A stretch of DNA of 64,000 nucleotides, taken from contig NZ_JAUSSZ010000001.1 of assembly GCF_030812595.1 (NCBI RefSeq), forward strand, positions 434,001 to 498,000, in the 5' to 3' direction. Below, one piece after another: positions 41,520 to 50,440 of this stretch (the first letter of the stretch is position 1; every line of letters begins with the position of its first letter). The DNA comes from Arthrobacter bambusae (GTDB taxonomy: Bacteria; Actinomycetota; Actinomycetes; Actinomycetales; Micrococcaceae). The notes beneath the pieces are model-generated. The model worked only from the letters and a program-made list of their open reading frames with translations. It did not search any database and was not told the origin of the DNA. The position numbers and the translations under genes are program-made.

Positions 41520-42368
41520 GATCCGGTGCGCCGCGTCCTGGGCGGCCAGTGCCCTGTCATCTACAACCTGGCCGGGCAAGTGTCCGGCGGCAGCGATAGC
41601 CCGCCGTAACTCCGCCACGGTGCGTGGGGTGCTCACGCCCAGGTGGGCCATCGCGTGGCAGTTGGCGCACAACGGCACAAGGTCCGCTATGGGATCCAGC
41701 CGGTAGCCAGCGCCAAGCTGTGAAACGGGAACCACATGGTGGACCTGGATGAAGTCCTTCCCGATGTCCCCGTAGCTTACTTCGAAGGAAAAGGCGCACA
41801 CGGCACATGAGGTTCCATGGAACGCAAGGCAGATCCGGCGGCCTTCGGGGTCCTGCTCGTAACGGTTTGTCTCAATCCGGCTGATGGCGCCTTCGGGGTA
41901 GGTTCCTGGAACCGTCTGCCACGGCTCGGGAGCCATTGGTCCGTGCTCCCGCCACACACGGTGAAGGCCGGGTTCCGATTCCGGTGGAAGGAGGCTTCCG
42001 GAACCGCGAAGGGCGTCCCAGGGCACGCCGGGCACTTCGGTTGAGAGGACACTCGGCGGAATCTGGCCGCCGAGGGGGAGCAAGGCATCAAAGGCCACGC
42101 TCACGTACCGCGCAATACCCTTCGCCTCGGCGGGTTGCGGCGCCTCATAGCTTTCGGACATGACCACGCCGTGTCCGATCAGCCCGCGTCCGTGGGAATC
42201 GGCGCCTTGCAGGAAAAGCCATGCCTGGCTGCCTGCCTGGATCTTCCGGTGCCGCCCGATGTTCCACCGCTCCAGGAATCGGCCTGTTTGGGCGATCTGG
42301 TCGATCACAGCCTCGTAGTTCCAGCCGTTCCAAAGCCGTGGATTCCATCCGAGGATGATGGCTGCCAT
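41505..42368 (-). CDS. HNH endonuclease with N-terminal PUA-like domain (candidate modification-dependent nuclease)
   Basis: This 287-residue protein has an N-terminal alpha/beta region (LGWNPRLWNGWNYEAVIDQI, AWLFLQGADSHGRGLIGHG) resembling PUA-superfold domains of EVE/ASCH type, which recognise modified bases or RNA. The C-terminal half is an HNH nuclease: SCAVCAF supplies the first zinc cysteine pair, IQVHHVVPVSQL the catalytic His, and LVPLCANCHAMAH the second pair with the terminal His. EVE-HNH fusions are known restriction enzymes for modified cytosine. No methyltransferase gene is adjacent, which fits a type IV-like system. ATG 42368 follows GGGAGGGG. Domain assignment of the first half is by eye only. 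Confidence 0.78.
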   Translation of the reverse strand: MAAIILGWNPRLWNGWNYEAVIDQIAQTGRFLERWNIGRHRKIQAGSQAWLFLQGADSHGRGLIGHGVVMSESYEAPQPAEAKGIARYVSVAFDALLPLGGQIPPSVLSTEVPGVPWDALRGSGSLLPPESEPGLHRVWREHGPMAPEPWQTVPGTYPEGAISRIETNRYEQDPEGRRICLAFHGTSCAVCAFSFEVSYGDIGKDFIQVHHVVPVSQLGAGYRLDPIADLVPLCANCHAMAHLGVSTPRTVAELRRAIAAAGHLPGQVVDDRALAAQDAAHRILEQR

Positions 42369-42396
42369 GGCTACCCCTCCCTACTTGCCCAAGATT

Positions 42397-42861
42397 CTAG
42401 GCGAGCCGGCGCCTGACGATTTCGCTGACAGCCTTGCCGTCGAAGCGGCCGGCGACCTTTGCTGTGACGGGCTTCATAACTGCGCCCATCTGCCTTCTCG
42501 TGAGTTCTGCACCGCTGGCCCTTAAGGCGGCGATTGCCTCGTCGACGATGTCCTCGACTTCGGCCGGAGTCAGCATTTCGGGCAGGTAGCCTTCGATGAC
42601 TTCCGCTTCGGCGAGTTCCGCGGCTGCGCGGTCGGCTTCGCCGGCCTCCGTGTAGATGCGGGCAGTGTCCCGGCGCTTGGCGGCCTCCTTCTGGAGGAGG
42701 GCCGTCACCTGCGTGTCATCCAGCTCGACGGGTGTCTTGCCGGACTTCTCACGCGTCTCGATTTCGCCCAGGACGTTGCGGACTGTAGTGAGCGCGGTCT
42801 TGTTGCGGTCCTTCATGTGGACTACGACGTCGGCATGCAGGCGTTGCTTCAGGGTGCTCAT
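42397..42861 (-). CDS. GatB/YqeY domain protein
   Basis: This 154-residue all-helical protein matches the YqeY family, the tRNA-binding tail domain of GatB found as a free protein. Typical segments are MSTLKQRLHADVVVHMKDRN, REKSGKTPVELDDTQV and GYLPEMLTPAEVEDIVDEA. Its role is unproven but probably relates to aminoacyl-tRNA or translation quality control. ATG 42861 follows GGAGGGGAT. It lies between the HNH gene (same strand, 28 bp downstream) and the divergent clpC, so the HNH gene may be read through from it. Confidence 0.93.
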   Translation of the reverse strand: MSTLKQRLHADVVVHMKDRNKTALTTVRNVLGEIETREKSGKTPVELDDTQVTALLQKEAAKRRDTARIYTEAGEADRAAAELAEAEVIEGYLPEMLTPAEVEDIVDEAIAALRASGAELTRRQMGAVMKPVTAKVAGRFDGKAVSEIVRRRLA

Positions 42862-43031
42862 GGTAATCCCCTCCGGTTAGTGGTTGTTCTCATTCTTCAC
42901 GGTCTGGAGCATCTGTGCAGGAGGGCCTGCAGGCTGACGGCCCGGTATCCAAAATTCTGCCTCGGGCGATCCCCCATGAAGGCCCTCAGCGACGTAGCAT
43001 CAAGGTAGGCGGCTGCCAGGAGTGTGGCGAA

Positions 43032-45527
43032 ATGTTTGAGAGATTTACGGACCGTGCCCGTCGCGTTGTTGTGCTTGCCCAAGAAGAGGCACGCATGCTC
43101 AACCACAACTACATCGGTACCGAGCATATCCTTTTGGGGCTGATCCAGGAGGGTGAGGGCGTTGCCGCCAAGGCGCTTGAGTCGATGAGCATTTCGCTCG
43201 ATGGCGTCCGCGAGCAGGTGCAGGAGATCATCGGCCAGGGGCGGCAAGCCCCGTCCGGTCACATCCCGTTCACCCCGCGCGCCAAGAAGGTGCTCGAACT
43301 CGCACTCCGCGAGGCCCTGCAGCTCGGCCACAACTACATCGGTACCGAGCACATCCTGCTCGGCCTCATCCGCGAGGGTGAAGGGGTCGCAGCCCAGGTC
43401 CTGGTCAAGCTTGGCGCCGACCTCAACCGCGTCCGCCAGCAGGTCATCCAGTTGCTCTCGGGCTATGAAGTCAAGGATCCCAGCGGAATGGTTGCCGGAC
43501 CGAGTCAAGCCGAGGTGGCTCCGGCCGGTTCGGTGGTGCTGGACCAGTTCGGCCGCAACCTGACCCAGGCTGCGCGGGAAAACAAGCTTGATCCGGTGAT
43601 CGGCCGCGAGCTGGAGATGGAACGCGTCATGCAGGTCCTCTCCCGCCGCACCAAGAACAACCCTGTGCTGATCGGTGAGCCCGGCGTCGGCAAGACCGCC
43701 GTCGTCGAGGGCCTTGCCCAGGCGATTGTCCGCGGCAACGTGCCGACGAGCCTGAAGGACAAGCAGCTCTACACACTCGATTTGGGCTCGGTGGTGGCCG
43801 GTTCCCGCTACCGCGGTGATTTCGAAGAGCGCCTCAAGAAGGTCCTGAAGGAAATCCGCACCCGCGGCGACATCATCCTCTTCATCGACGAGATCCACAC
43901 GCTCGTGGGCGCCGGTGCTGCCGAGGGTGCCATCGATGCCGCGTCCATCCTCAAGCCGTTGCTGGCCCGCGGTGAACTCCAGACCATTGGCGCCACCACC
44001 CTGGATGAGTACCGCAAGCACATTGAGAAGGACGCCGCGTTGGAGCGCCGCTTCCAGCCGATCCAGGTCCAGGAGCCCTCGGTGGCTCACACCGTTGAGA
44101 TCCTGAAGGGACTGCGCGACCGCTACGAGGCGCACCACCGGGTGACCATCACGGACGGCGCCCTGACGGCCGCGGCCAGCCTCTCCGAACGTTACGTTTC
44201 CGACCGCTTCCTCCCGGACAAAGCGATCGACCTGATCGACGAAGCCGGTGCACGCCTGCGTATCCGCCGCATGACCCGTCCGCCCGAGCTCAAGGCCATG
44301 GACGCACGAATTGCCGAGGTGAAGAGGGAGAAGGAATCGGCCATCGACGCCCAGGACTTCGAAGGCGCCGCCTCGCTTCGCATGGACGAGCAAAGACTTG
44401 CCGCCGAGCGCAGGGAAAAGGAGCTGAGGTGGAAGTCCGGCGGCATTACTGGCGTTTCCGAGGTCAATGAGGAGCTGATTGCCGAAGTTCTCGCGAATTC
44501 CACCGGCATTCCGGTCTTCAAGCTCACCGAGGAAGAATCCAGCCGCCTGCTCAAGATGGAGGAGGAGCTGCACAAGCGCGTTATCGGGCAGAATGAGGCG
44601 ATTAATTTGGTATCGCGTGCCATCCGCCGGACCCGTGCAGGCCTGAAGGATCCCAAGCGTCCGGGTGGCTCGTTTATTTTCGCCGGCCCCACCGGGGTGG
44701 GCAAGACCGAGCTCGCCAAGGCTTTGGCCGAATTTCTGTTCGCCGATGAAGAGGCCCTCATCACGCTGGACATGTCCGAGTATTCGGAGAAGCATTCGGT
44801 GTCCCGGCTGTTCGGTGCCCCTCCGGGCTACGTCGGCTATGACGAGGGAGGTCAGCTGACCGAGAAGGTCCGCCGTCGTCCGTTCTCCGTGGTGCTCTTC
44901 GACGAAGTGGAGAAGGCGCACTCCGACTTGTTCAACTCGCTGCTGCAGATCCTGGAAGACGGCCGCCTGACTGATAGCCACGGGCGGGTGGTGGACTTCA
45001 AGAACACGGTGATCATCATGACCACCAACCTGGGTACGCGCGATATCTCCAAGAGCGTCGCGACCGGTTTCCAGTCCGGCACGGACACCACCACCGGTTA
45101 CAACCGGATGCGGGCACGGGTCACCGAGGAGCTCAAGCAGCAGTTCCGTCCCGAGTTCCTCAACCGGGTCGACGACGTCATTGTCTTCCCGCAGCTCACC
45201 CAGGAGGAGATCATCGAGATCGTGGACCTGATGATCCGTCGGCTGGAGCAGCATTTGGCCGACAAGGACATGGGTATCGAACTCACGGACGCCGCCAAAG
45301 TGCTCCTGGCGGCCCGGGGTTACAACCCGGCCATGGGTGCCCGGCCGCTGCGCCGCACCATCCAGCGCGAGATCGAGGACCAGCTCTCCGAGAAAATCCT
45401 CTTCGGCGAGCTGCACCCCGGTGACATCGTCGTGGTCGACGTGGACGGCGAAGGCGACGATGCCAAGTTCACGTTTGCCGGGAATGCCAGGCCGCGCATC
45501 CCTGATGCGCTGCCCGCGGTGGGCTGA
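43032..45527 (+). CDS. clpC: ATP-dependent Clp protease ATPase subunit ClpC
   Basis: This 831-residue HSP100 unfoldase has two Clp-N repeats ([20 protein letters not shown], then [20 protein letters not shown]), AAA+ domain 1 with Walker A GEPGVGKT and Walker [12 protein letters not shown], a UVR-type coiled middle region with [14 protein letters not shown], and AAA+ domain 2 with GPTGVGKT and [13 protein letters not shown]. The C-terminal [12 protein letters not shown] region is the ClpP-contact side. It unfolds substrates for ClpP1P2 and is probably essential. ATG 43032 opens the conserved MFERFT; an AGGAG lies upstream. Divergent from yqeY across 170 bp. Its stop lies within three 23-bp tandem repeats. 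Confidence 0.97.
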   Translation: MFERFTDRARRVVVLAQEEARMLNHNYIGTEHILLGLIQEGEGVAAKALESMSISLDGVREQVQEIIGQGRQAPSGHIPFTPRAKKVLELALREALQLGHNYIGTEHILLGLIREGEGVAAQVLVKLGADLNRVRQQVIQLLSGYEVKDPSGMVAGPSQAEVAPAGSVVLDQFGRNLTQAARENKLDPVIGRELEMERVMQVLSRRTKNNPVLIGEPGVGKTAVVEGLAQAIVRGNVPTSLKDKQLYTLDLGSVVAGSRYRGDFEERLKKVLKEIRTRGDIILFIDEIHTLVGAGAAEGAIDAASILKPLLARGELQTIGATTLDEYRKHIEKDAALERRFQPIQVQEPSVAHTVEILKGLRDRYEAHHRVTITDGALTAAASLSERYVSDRFLPDKAIDLIDEAGARLRIRRMTRPPELKAMDARIAEVKREKESAIDAQDFEGAASLRMDEQRLAAERREKELRWKSGGITGVSEVNEELIAEVLANSTGIPVFKLTEEESSRLLKMEEELHKRVIGQNEAINLVSRAIRRTRAGLKDPKRPGGSFIFAGPTGVGKTELAKALAEFLFADEEALITLDMSEYSEKHSVSRLFGAPPGYVGYDEGGQLTEKVRRRPFSVVLFDEVEKAHSDLFNSLLQILEDGRLTDSHGRVVDFKNTVIIMTTNLGTRDISKSVATGFQSGTDTTTGYNRMRARVTEELKQQFRPEFLNRVDDVIVFPQLTQEEIIEIVDLMIRRLEQHLADKDMGIELTDAAKVLLAARGYNPAMGARPLRRTIQREIEDQLSEKILFGELHPGDIVVVDVDGEGDDAKFTFAGNARPRIPDALPAVG

Positions 45528-45583
45528 CCCGGGTTAACGCGGTGGGCTGACCCGGGTTAACGCGGTGGGCTGACCCGGGTTAA
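45515..45583. repeat. Three exact tandem 23-bp copies across the clpC stop codon
   Basis: Each unit begins CGCGGTGGGCTGACC and ends CGGGTTAA (45515-45537, 45538-45560, 45561-45583), all identical. The clpC TGA (45525-45527) lies in copy one. The unit is not a multiple of three, so read-through runs into a different frame and meets a TAA in copy two. Confidence 0.97.
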
Positions 45584-45626
45584 ACCGGGCTAAGGGGCGG
45601 CACGTCGTTCCGCCGTCGGGCCTGGC

Positions 45627-46514
45627 TCATTCCAGCTGGTGTCCGAGGCTCGTGAGCAGGCGTGCGACGGCGTCCTCCGCGGTTGGCGGTGGGCCGAAGA
45701 CTTCGCGTTGTCGCGAGGTATCGGCGACATAGCGGCCGGTCTGGAACCATTCCATCATCGCCTCCAGGTCCGGGCCCATCCGGTTCATCGGGCTGAGGGC
45801 GAGCTGGACCTGCCGGCCGAGCAGTCGGGTGGAGATATCAGCGATGTCCTGCATGCTTACCGGCCGGTCCCAGCCAATGTCGATACGCTGCCCTTCGACT
45901 CCGCTTGCGTCGACTGCTGCCGCAAGATATCCCGCGAGGTCCCTTGCAAGGACGAACGTCAGGGGAACGCTCGGCGACCCGAACCAGGTGAGCCGCCCCC
46001 CGCTGAAAGGGTCGCCGAATCGAGTGGTCTGCTCAAGGAATGCGCCCGGACGCAGAGCCACGAAGGGGACTCCGAGTTCTTCCAGGCGATCCTCGGCCAG
46101 TTTCTTGTGCCAGAAGTGCGGAACATCCGGTGTTTGATCGCAGGTGAGGATACTGGTGAGGACGAATCTGCGAATGCCGGCGCGGCTGGCCGCATCGACG
46201 AGGTTGCGGTTGCCCACCGTGTCGATCGCAGGGCTGTCGCCCTCCCGGTGATGGGTGTATCCGGCTGCGGAAGTGATCACGGCGTCGGCGCCATTCATGG
46301 CGCTGGCAAGGGACTCGGGATCCATCATGTCGCCAGCGGCGATCGTGGCCCCTAGTTCCTCAAGGCGCCCCGTATCCGAACCGGGACGCACCAAGGCCCG
46401 GACTTGCTTTCCTCCCGCCAGCAGCCTGGACACCACCTGGCTGCCCAACATGCCCGTGCCCCCAACAACAAGCACCGGTCCGCGGTCAGTCGTTGTTGAC
46501 TCGGAGATCGTCAC
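45627..46514 (-). CDS. NAD(P)-binding NmrA-like oxidoreductase/regulator
   Basis: This 295-residue atypical SDR has the glycine motif VLVVGGTGMLGSQVVSRLL, a short VRPGSD loop typical of NADPH-binding NmrA/HSCARG proteins, and no Tyr-x3-Lys. Such proteins sense the NADP(H) state or act as isoflavone-type reductases. GTG 46514 overlaps the stop of the upstream SRPBCC gene as GTGA, which both fixes the start and shows translational coupling. The pair may act together on a hydrophobic ligand. Cytoplasmic; substrate unknown. Confidence 0.85.
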   Translation of the reverse strand: MTISESTTTDRGPVLVVGGTGMLGSQVVSRLLAGGKQVRALVRPGSDTGRLEELGATIAAGDMMDPESLASAMNGADAVITSAAGYTHHREGDSPAIDTVGNRNLVDAASRAGIRRFVLTSILTCDQTPDVPHFWHKKLAEDRLEELGVPFVALRPGAFLEQTTRFGDPFSGGRLTWFGSPSVPLTFVLARDLAGYLAAAVDASGVEGQRIDIGWDRPVSMQDIADISTRLLGRQVQLALSPMNRMGPDLEAMMEWFQTGRYVADTSRQREVFGPPPTAEDAVARLLTSLGHQLE

Positions 46515-46987
46515 AGTTCCGTGCCGGTGGCGCCTTGATCCTCCACCGCGCCACGCCACCCTCCGGTTTCGTTTCCACGCGCCTCGATGAACTCCTTGAA
46601 TTTCTTCAGGTCGGCCTTCACCTGCATCGAGTCAACTTGGAGCGCGGCTCCGGCCTTCTCCACGAAGGTTTCGGGCGCCCACTCGAAATGGACCTTCACA
46701 TGCGTGTGGTTGGCGTCCAGCGGCGAGAACCTGACGATCCCGGCGTGCGACTTGCCGTCAATACTGCGCCAAGCAATCCGGTCGTCGGGTTCCTGGTCGA
46801 CTATTTCCGTGTCGAATTCCCGTTCCACGCCACCTATCTTGGTGACCCAGTGGTTGGTCGTGGCGCTCAACTGGGTTACGGATTCCACACCGGACATAAA
46901 TCGCGGAAACGACTCAAACTGCGTCCACTGGTTGTAAGCCGCGCGGACGGGGACGTCCACGTCGATCGCTTCTTCAACCTTTTGCAT
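46511..46987 (-). CDS. SRPBCC (START-like) cyclase/dehydrase family protein
   Basis: This 158-residue protein has the helix-grip fold: VEEAIDVDVPVRAAYNQWTQFESFPRF at the start, WVTKIGGVEREFDTEIVD strands and a long C-terminal helix (VKADLKKFKEFIEARG). It matches polyketide cyclase/dehydrase-like SRPBCC proteins, which enclose hydrophobic ligands or catalyse cyclisation. ATG 46987 follows GGAGGAAAG. It is the first gene of a two-gene operon with the NmrA-like gene (4-bp overlap). In actinobacteria such pairs are common but of unknown role. Confidence 0.87.
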   Translation of the reverse strand: MQKVEEAIDVDVPVRAAYNQWTQFESFPRFMSGVESVTQLSATTNHWVTKIGGVEREFDTEIVDQEPDDRIAWRSIDGKSHAGIVRFSPLDANHTHVKVHFEWAPETFVEKAGAALQVDSMQVKADLKKFKEFIEARGNETGGWRGAVEDQGATGTEL

Positions 46988-47165
46988 CTTTCCTCCTCCG
47001 TTGGACTGGTGTGAGCCGGCCGCAGGAATGGCCCGTGGCCCCTCCGGGAAGCCAGCCACTCTTGAACATTAAGCCTGCTGACTACTCACGTCCAGTGTTC
47101 CCACGAGCACAGGCCCGATTGCCGATGCCTCCCGGATCCTCAACCGGCAAACACACGCCCCGAAC

Positions 47166-48221
47166 TCAGGGAGTGAGCAGGACCTTGATGGCACGCCGTT
47201 CGTCCATGGCGCGGTAGGCCTCGGGCGCTTCCTCCAGCGGCATCACGGTGTCGAACACCCGGCCCGGATTGATCTTGCCGTCAAGGACGTCCGCGAGCAG
47301 TTCAGGGATGTACGTGCGGGCCGGAGCCATTCCGCCGGCAATCGAGATGTTGGTGTCGAACAAATAGCGCAGCGGGGCTTCGGCTCCGCCCGTCGGGACG
47401 CCTACAAAGCCAAGGGCGCCGCCGGGCCGGACACTGTGCAGTGCCTGGTCCATGGATTCCTTGGTTCCGACGCACTCCAGCACGGAGTCTGCCAGAACGC
47501 CACCCAGCAACTCGCGGACCTTGGCGACGCCGTCTTCGCCACGCTCGGCGACAATGTCGGTGGCCCCGAACTCGAGGGCAATCGCCTGGCGGTCGGCGTG
47601 CCGGGACATCGCGATGATTCGCTCGGCTCCGAGCCGCTTCGCGGCGAGCACACCGCAGAGCCCTACAGCGCCGTCGCCGACGACGACGACAGTCCTGCCG
47701 GGGCCCACCTTCGCCGCGAGGGCGGCGTGGTGGCCGGTGGCCATCACATCGGACAGGGTCAACAAGCTCGATCGCAGGGCGTCGTCGGGTTCCGTGACGC
47801 CGGGAACCTTGACGAGGGTGGACTCGGCGAGGGGTACGCGCACGGCCTGGCCCTGGCCGCCGTCGATCGCGTGTCCGCTGTCATCTTTGCCGCCCCAGCC
47901 GGCCAGATGGTCGCAAGCCACCGTGACGCCGGCCAGGCATTGCGGGCAAGCGCCGCAGCTGACCACGAACGGAGCGATGACAAAGTCGCCGACCGCCAGC
48001 GCCGTGATGTCGTCGCCGATGCTCTCCACGGTGCCGATGAATTCGTGTCCGATGGCCGAAGGCTGGTGGGTGGGCTTCACCCCGCGGTACGGCCAAAGGT
48101 CCGATCCGCAGACGCAGGCGGCCGTGACTTTGACGACGACGTCGGTGGGCAGCTGGACCGTCGGGTAGTTACGGTCTTCAACACGGATGTCGCCGGGACC
48201 GTGGATGATGGTGGCGCGCAT
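47166..48221 (-). CDS. Zinc-dependent alcohol dehydrogenase
   Basis: This 351-residue medium-chain dehydrogenase has catalytic zinc ligands in VCGSDLWPYRG and IGHEFIGTVE, a structural-zinc cluster in SCGACPQCLAGVTVACDH, and the Rossmann motif VVVGDGAVGLCG. It oxidises an alcohol with NAD(P) in the cytoplasm. The N-terminal pattern (HGPGDIRVEDRNYP) is common in actinobacterial threonine/butanediol-dehydrogenase-like enzymes; the substrate is unknown. It is divergent from the TetR gene at 48401. A palindrome (48344-48361) between them is the probable repressor site. Confidence 0.93.
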   Translation of the reverse strand: MRATIIHGPGDIRVEDRNYPTVQLPTDVVVKVTAACVCGSDLWPYRGVKPTHQPSAIGHEFIGTVESIGDDITALAVGDFVIAPFVVSCGACPQCLAGVTVACDHLAGWGGKDDSGHAIDGGQGQAVRVPLAESTLVKVPGVTEPDDALRSSLLTLSDVMATGHHAALAAKVGPGRTVVVVGDGAVGLCGVLAAKRLGAERIIAMSRHADRQAIALEFGATDIVAERGEDGVAKVRELLGGVLADSVLECVGTKESMDQALHSVRPGGALGFVGVPTGGAEAPLRYLFDTNISIAGGMAPARTYIPELLADVLDGKINPGRVFDTVMPLEEAPEAYRAMDERRAIKVLLTP

Positions 48222-48343
48222 GGAGGCTCCTCAAATGGTGGTTGTTGGGCTTGAACCGAGTCTAGCCCCGCGCGGCCTGTGGTCACGTACTGGCCGGTAG
48301 CCAAGAGGGGATTCATCCAGTGAGGCGTGGTAATGTCCGTTTC

Positions 48344-48361
48344 CTGAACGAGAACGTTCAG
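48344..48361. promoter_or_regulatory. TetR-type operator in the ADH/TetR intergenic region
   Basis: CTGAACG-AGAA-CGTTCAG is an inverted repeat with perfect 7-bp arms, 39 bp before the TetR start and 122 bp from the alcohol dehydrogenase start. Such AACGTTC-type palindromes are frequent TetR-family sites. The position suggests repression of both divergent genes, with autoregulation. Confidence 0.7.
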
Positions 48362-48400
48362 TAAATTAGATATCTTGCACGGATTGGAAGGGAACACATT

Positions 48401-49066
48401 GTGGAGGAGCGCGGCGTTGTGGGGTCGGCAAGGGGGAGCGCCGGCACCGAAATGCGGAAGCTGCGCGGCCGTCCCCGTGAAGGCAGGGTGGACGCCGCGG
48501 TCCTTGCCGCCGCAGCCGAACTGTTGGGTGAAGCCGGGTTCGCGCGCCTGACGATGGAGCTGGTTGCTGCGCGCGCCGGAGTGAGCAAGGCCAGTCTGTA
48601 CCTGCGCTGGCCCAATAAGACGGCACTTGTTGCCGACGCGATCGGGTTCCGCGCCCGCCCCGTTCCCGAACTCCCGGACACCGGCTCACTTCCTGCGGAT
48701 ATGCGGAAGTTCCTCGCGGATCTGGCCCGCAACCGCGGCGTGGCGAGCAAGGCAGTATCGGCCTTGAGCGGTGAAATCGCCAGCAACCCGGACCTGCGCA
48801 AGGCGTGGCGGGCGAGGGTGTCCGGGGAGCTTGAGGGATCCGTGCGACGCCTCGTCCAACGTGCCGTGGACCGGGGGGAGCTCCCTTCCAGTACGGATGT
48901 GGATTTGCTCGCAATGCTGCCGCTGGCGTTGTTGCAGTTCCACCGGCTCGAGGGCGACGCGGCACCGGGCAGCGACTTTTTCGAACGGATCGTCACGCAG
49001 TTCTACACGCCCCGGCCGGGATCTGATCCTGCCGGGGGCCAGCCGCCGTCGGGAAGTGGCGCGTGA
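48401..49066 (+). CDS. TetR-family transcriptional regulator
   Basis: This 221-residue protein has an N-terminal TetR helix-turn-helix (VAARAGVSKASLYLRWPNKTAL) and a helical C-terminal ligand domain with a Pro-rich tail. GTG 48401 has GGAAGGGAAC upstream. The palindrome at 48344-48361 sits in its own promoter region, between it and the divergent alcohol dehydrogenase gene, so it likely represses both. The stop overlaps the start of the b561-like membrane protein gene as GTGA, coupling their translation. The inducer is unknown. Confidence 0.92.
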   Translation: MEERGVVGSARGSAGTEMRKLRGRPREGRVDAAVLAAAAELLGEAGFARLTMELVAARAGVSKASLYLRWPNKTALVADAIGFRARPVPELPDTGSLPADMRKFLADLARNRGVASKAVSALSGEIASNPDLRKAWRARVSGELEGSVRRLVQRAVDRGELPSSTDVDLLAMLPLALLQFHRLEGDAAPGSDFFERIVTQFYTPRPGSDPAGGQPPSGSGA

Positions 49067-49677
49067 AGAACAACCGCGGGCCCGCAGCGACCGGGCGGGA
49101 CAGGCAGCGGGATGTCCGGGGAAATGAGCGATTGACAGCCTTGACCGGCGTGGTCCTCCTCGTGCTCAGCATCGTCGAAATCCTCACGGTCCCGGCTATC
49201 AGGGACCCGTTGTCCATTTCGCTGCATCTTTTCGTCGGAGTGGTGCTCGCCGGGCCGGTGGCACTGAAAATCGCGAGCACCGGTTACCGGTTCTACCGCT
49301 ATTACAGTGGATCGCCCGCCTATCGGCTCAAGGGACCGCCACGGGTACTCCCGCGGATCCTTTCGCCCTTGCTGATCTTGGCCACCGTTGCGCTCATTGC
49401 GAGCGGCATAGGCCTCGCATTGGCTGACCCGGCCGATCCTGGCCCGCTCAGGCCGCTGCACCACGCGAGCTTCGTATTGTGGCTCGTGCTGCTGGTGCTC
49501 CACCTGATCATCTACCTCAAAACCGTGCCGGGCCTCATCTCCGCGGATTGGCGCCAGTCGAAAGCTGCCCGCGTCAACGGCAGGACGTCCCGGGCAACCG
49601 CCCAGGTGGCCGCCCTCGCCGCCGGGGTGATCGCCGCGGTCGCGCTTTATCCCGCGTTCTCCGCCTGGCTGCGGTGA
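49063..49677 (+). CDS. Cytochrome b561-like membrane protein
   Basis: This 204-residue membrane protein has about five helices with histidines placed for heme binding: SISLHLFVGVVLAG in helix 2 and HHASFVLWLVLLVLHLIIY in helix 4. It resembles DUF4405/cytochrome b561-type proteins that shuttle electrons across the membrane. The C-terminal part has a long loop with charged residues and a final helix. It starts within the TetR stop (GTGA overlap) and could be an electron-transfer partner of an ADH-linked pathway, but no partner oxidoreductase is adjacent. The heme assignment is inferred from the His positions only. Confidence 0.68.
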   Translation: MKNNRGPAATGRDRQRDVRGNERLTALTGVVLLVLSIVEILTVPAIRDPLSISLHLFVGVVLAGPVALKIASTGYRFYRYYSGSPAYRLKGPPRVLPRILSPLLILATVALIASGIGLALADPADPGPLRPLHHASFVLWLVLLVLHLIIYLKTVPGLISADWRQSKAARVNGRTSRATAQVAALAAGVIAAVALYPAFSAWLR

Positions 49678-49741
49678 ACACTGTCCTTCTTCTCCTCCAT
49701 CTATTTACCGAAACCTGCACGAACTACTGATTGGAATCCGC

Positions 49742-50440
49742 ATGCCCGACCCGATTCTCGCCGCTCGCGAGCTGACTAAAAGCTATGGGCGGGGTCCTGA
49801 CCGCTTCGACGCGCTCAAGGGGGTCTCCTTGGACATCCAGCACGGAGAGTCCGTAGCGATCGTCGGCAAGAGCGGCTCCGGCAAATCGACCCTGATGCAC
49901 CTTCTCGCCCTCCTGGATACCCCCGGGACCGGCACCATTACAGTGGACGGGACGGAAGCCCGGAGCCTGAGCGGGCGGAAGCTGAACGGGCTGCGCAATG
50001 AGATGTTCGGATTCGTCTTCCAGCAGTTCTTCCTCAACCCGGCCGCGAGCGTGCTTGAGAACGTGGTCCTTCCCCTGAAAATCGCCGGTGTTGGTGCTCG
50101 GGAACGGCGCCGTCGGGGAATGGAGGTCCTGGAACAGCTCCAATTGGCGGACAAGGCACGTAACAAGGCCTCGAACCTTTCCGGAGGACAAAAGCAGCGG
50201 GTGGTTATTGCGCGCGCCCTGGTGAACAAGCCCCAAGTCCTATTTGCGGACGAACCTACGGGTAACCTCGACACCGCCACGGGTCGGATCGTCGAAGACA
50301 TCCTGTTCGACTTGAACCAGAACCACGGCATCACCCTGATTGTCGTCACGCACGACCACGACCTCGCAGAGCGCTTCCAGCGCCGGTTGTACATCCGGGA
50401 CGGCCTGCTGATCACCACCGATGAGGAGCACGCGGCATGA
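49742..50440 (+). CDS. ABC transporter ATP-binding protein (MacB/LolD type)
   Basis: This 232-residue ATPase has Walker A GKSGSGKSTLMHLLAL, the Q-loop FVFQQFFLNPAAS, signature LSGGQKQRVVIARALV and Walker B VLFADEPTGNLD, all as in the MacB/LolD family. It powers the permease encoded immediately downstream (4-bp overlap). Such pairs in Gram-positive bacteria export antimicrobial peptides or lipoproteins or sense cell-wall stress. No two-component system is adjacent, so the role is open. ATG 49742 is the family start. Confidence 0.95.
   Translation: MPDPILAARELTKSYGRGPDRFDALKGVSLDIQHGESVAIVGKSGSGKSTLMHLLALLDTPGTGTITVDGTEARSLSGRKLNGLRNEMFGFVFQQFFLNPAASVLENVVLPLKIAGVGARERRRRGMEVLEQLQLADKARNKASNLSGGQKQRVVIARALVNKPQVLFADEPTGNLDTATGRIVEDILFDLNQNHGITLIVVTHDHDLAERFQRRLYIRDGLLITTDEEHAA

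Noticed and set aside
42897..45416. An 839-codon open frame on the minus strand opposite clpC
   Set aside because: It is the mirror of a very well conserved gene, has no domain I recognise and no ribosome site.
45515..45583. CRISPR-like repeats
   Set aside because: The tandem copies have no spacers and no cas genes are in the window.
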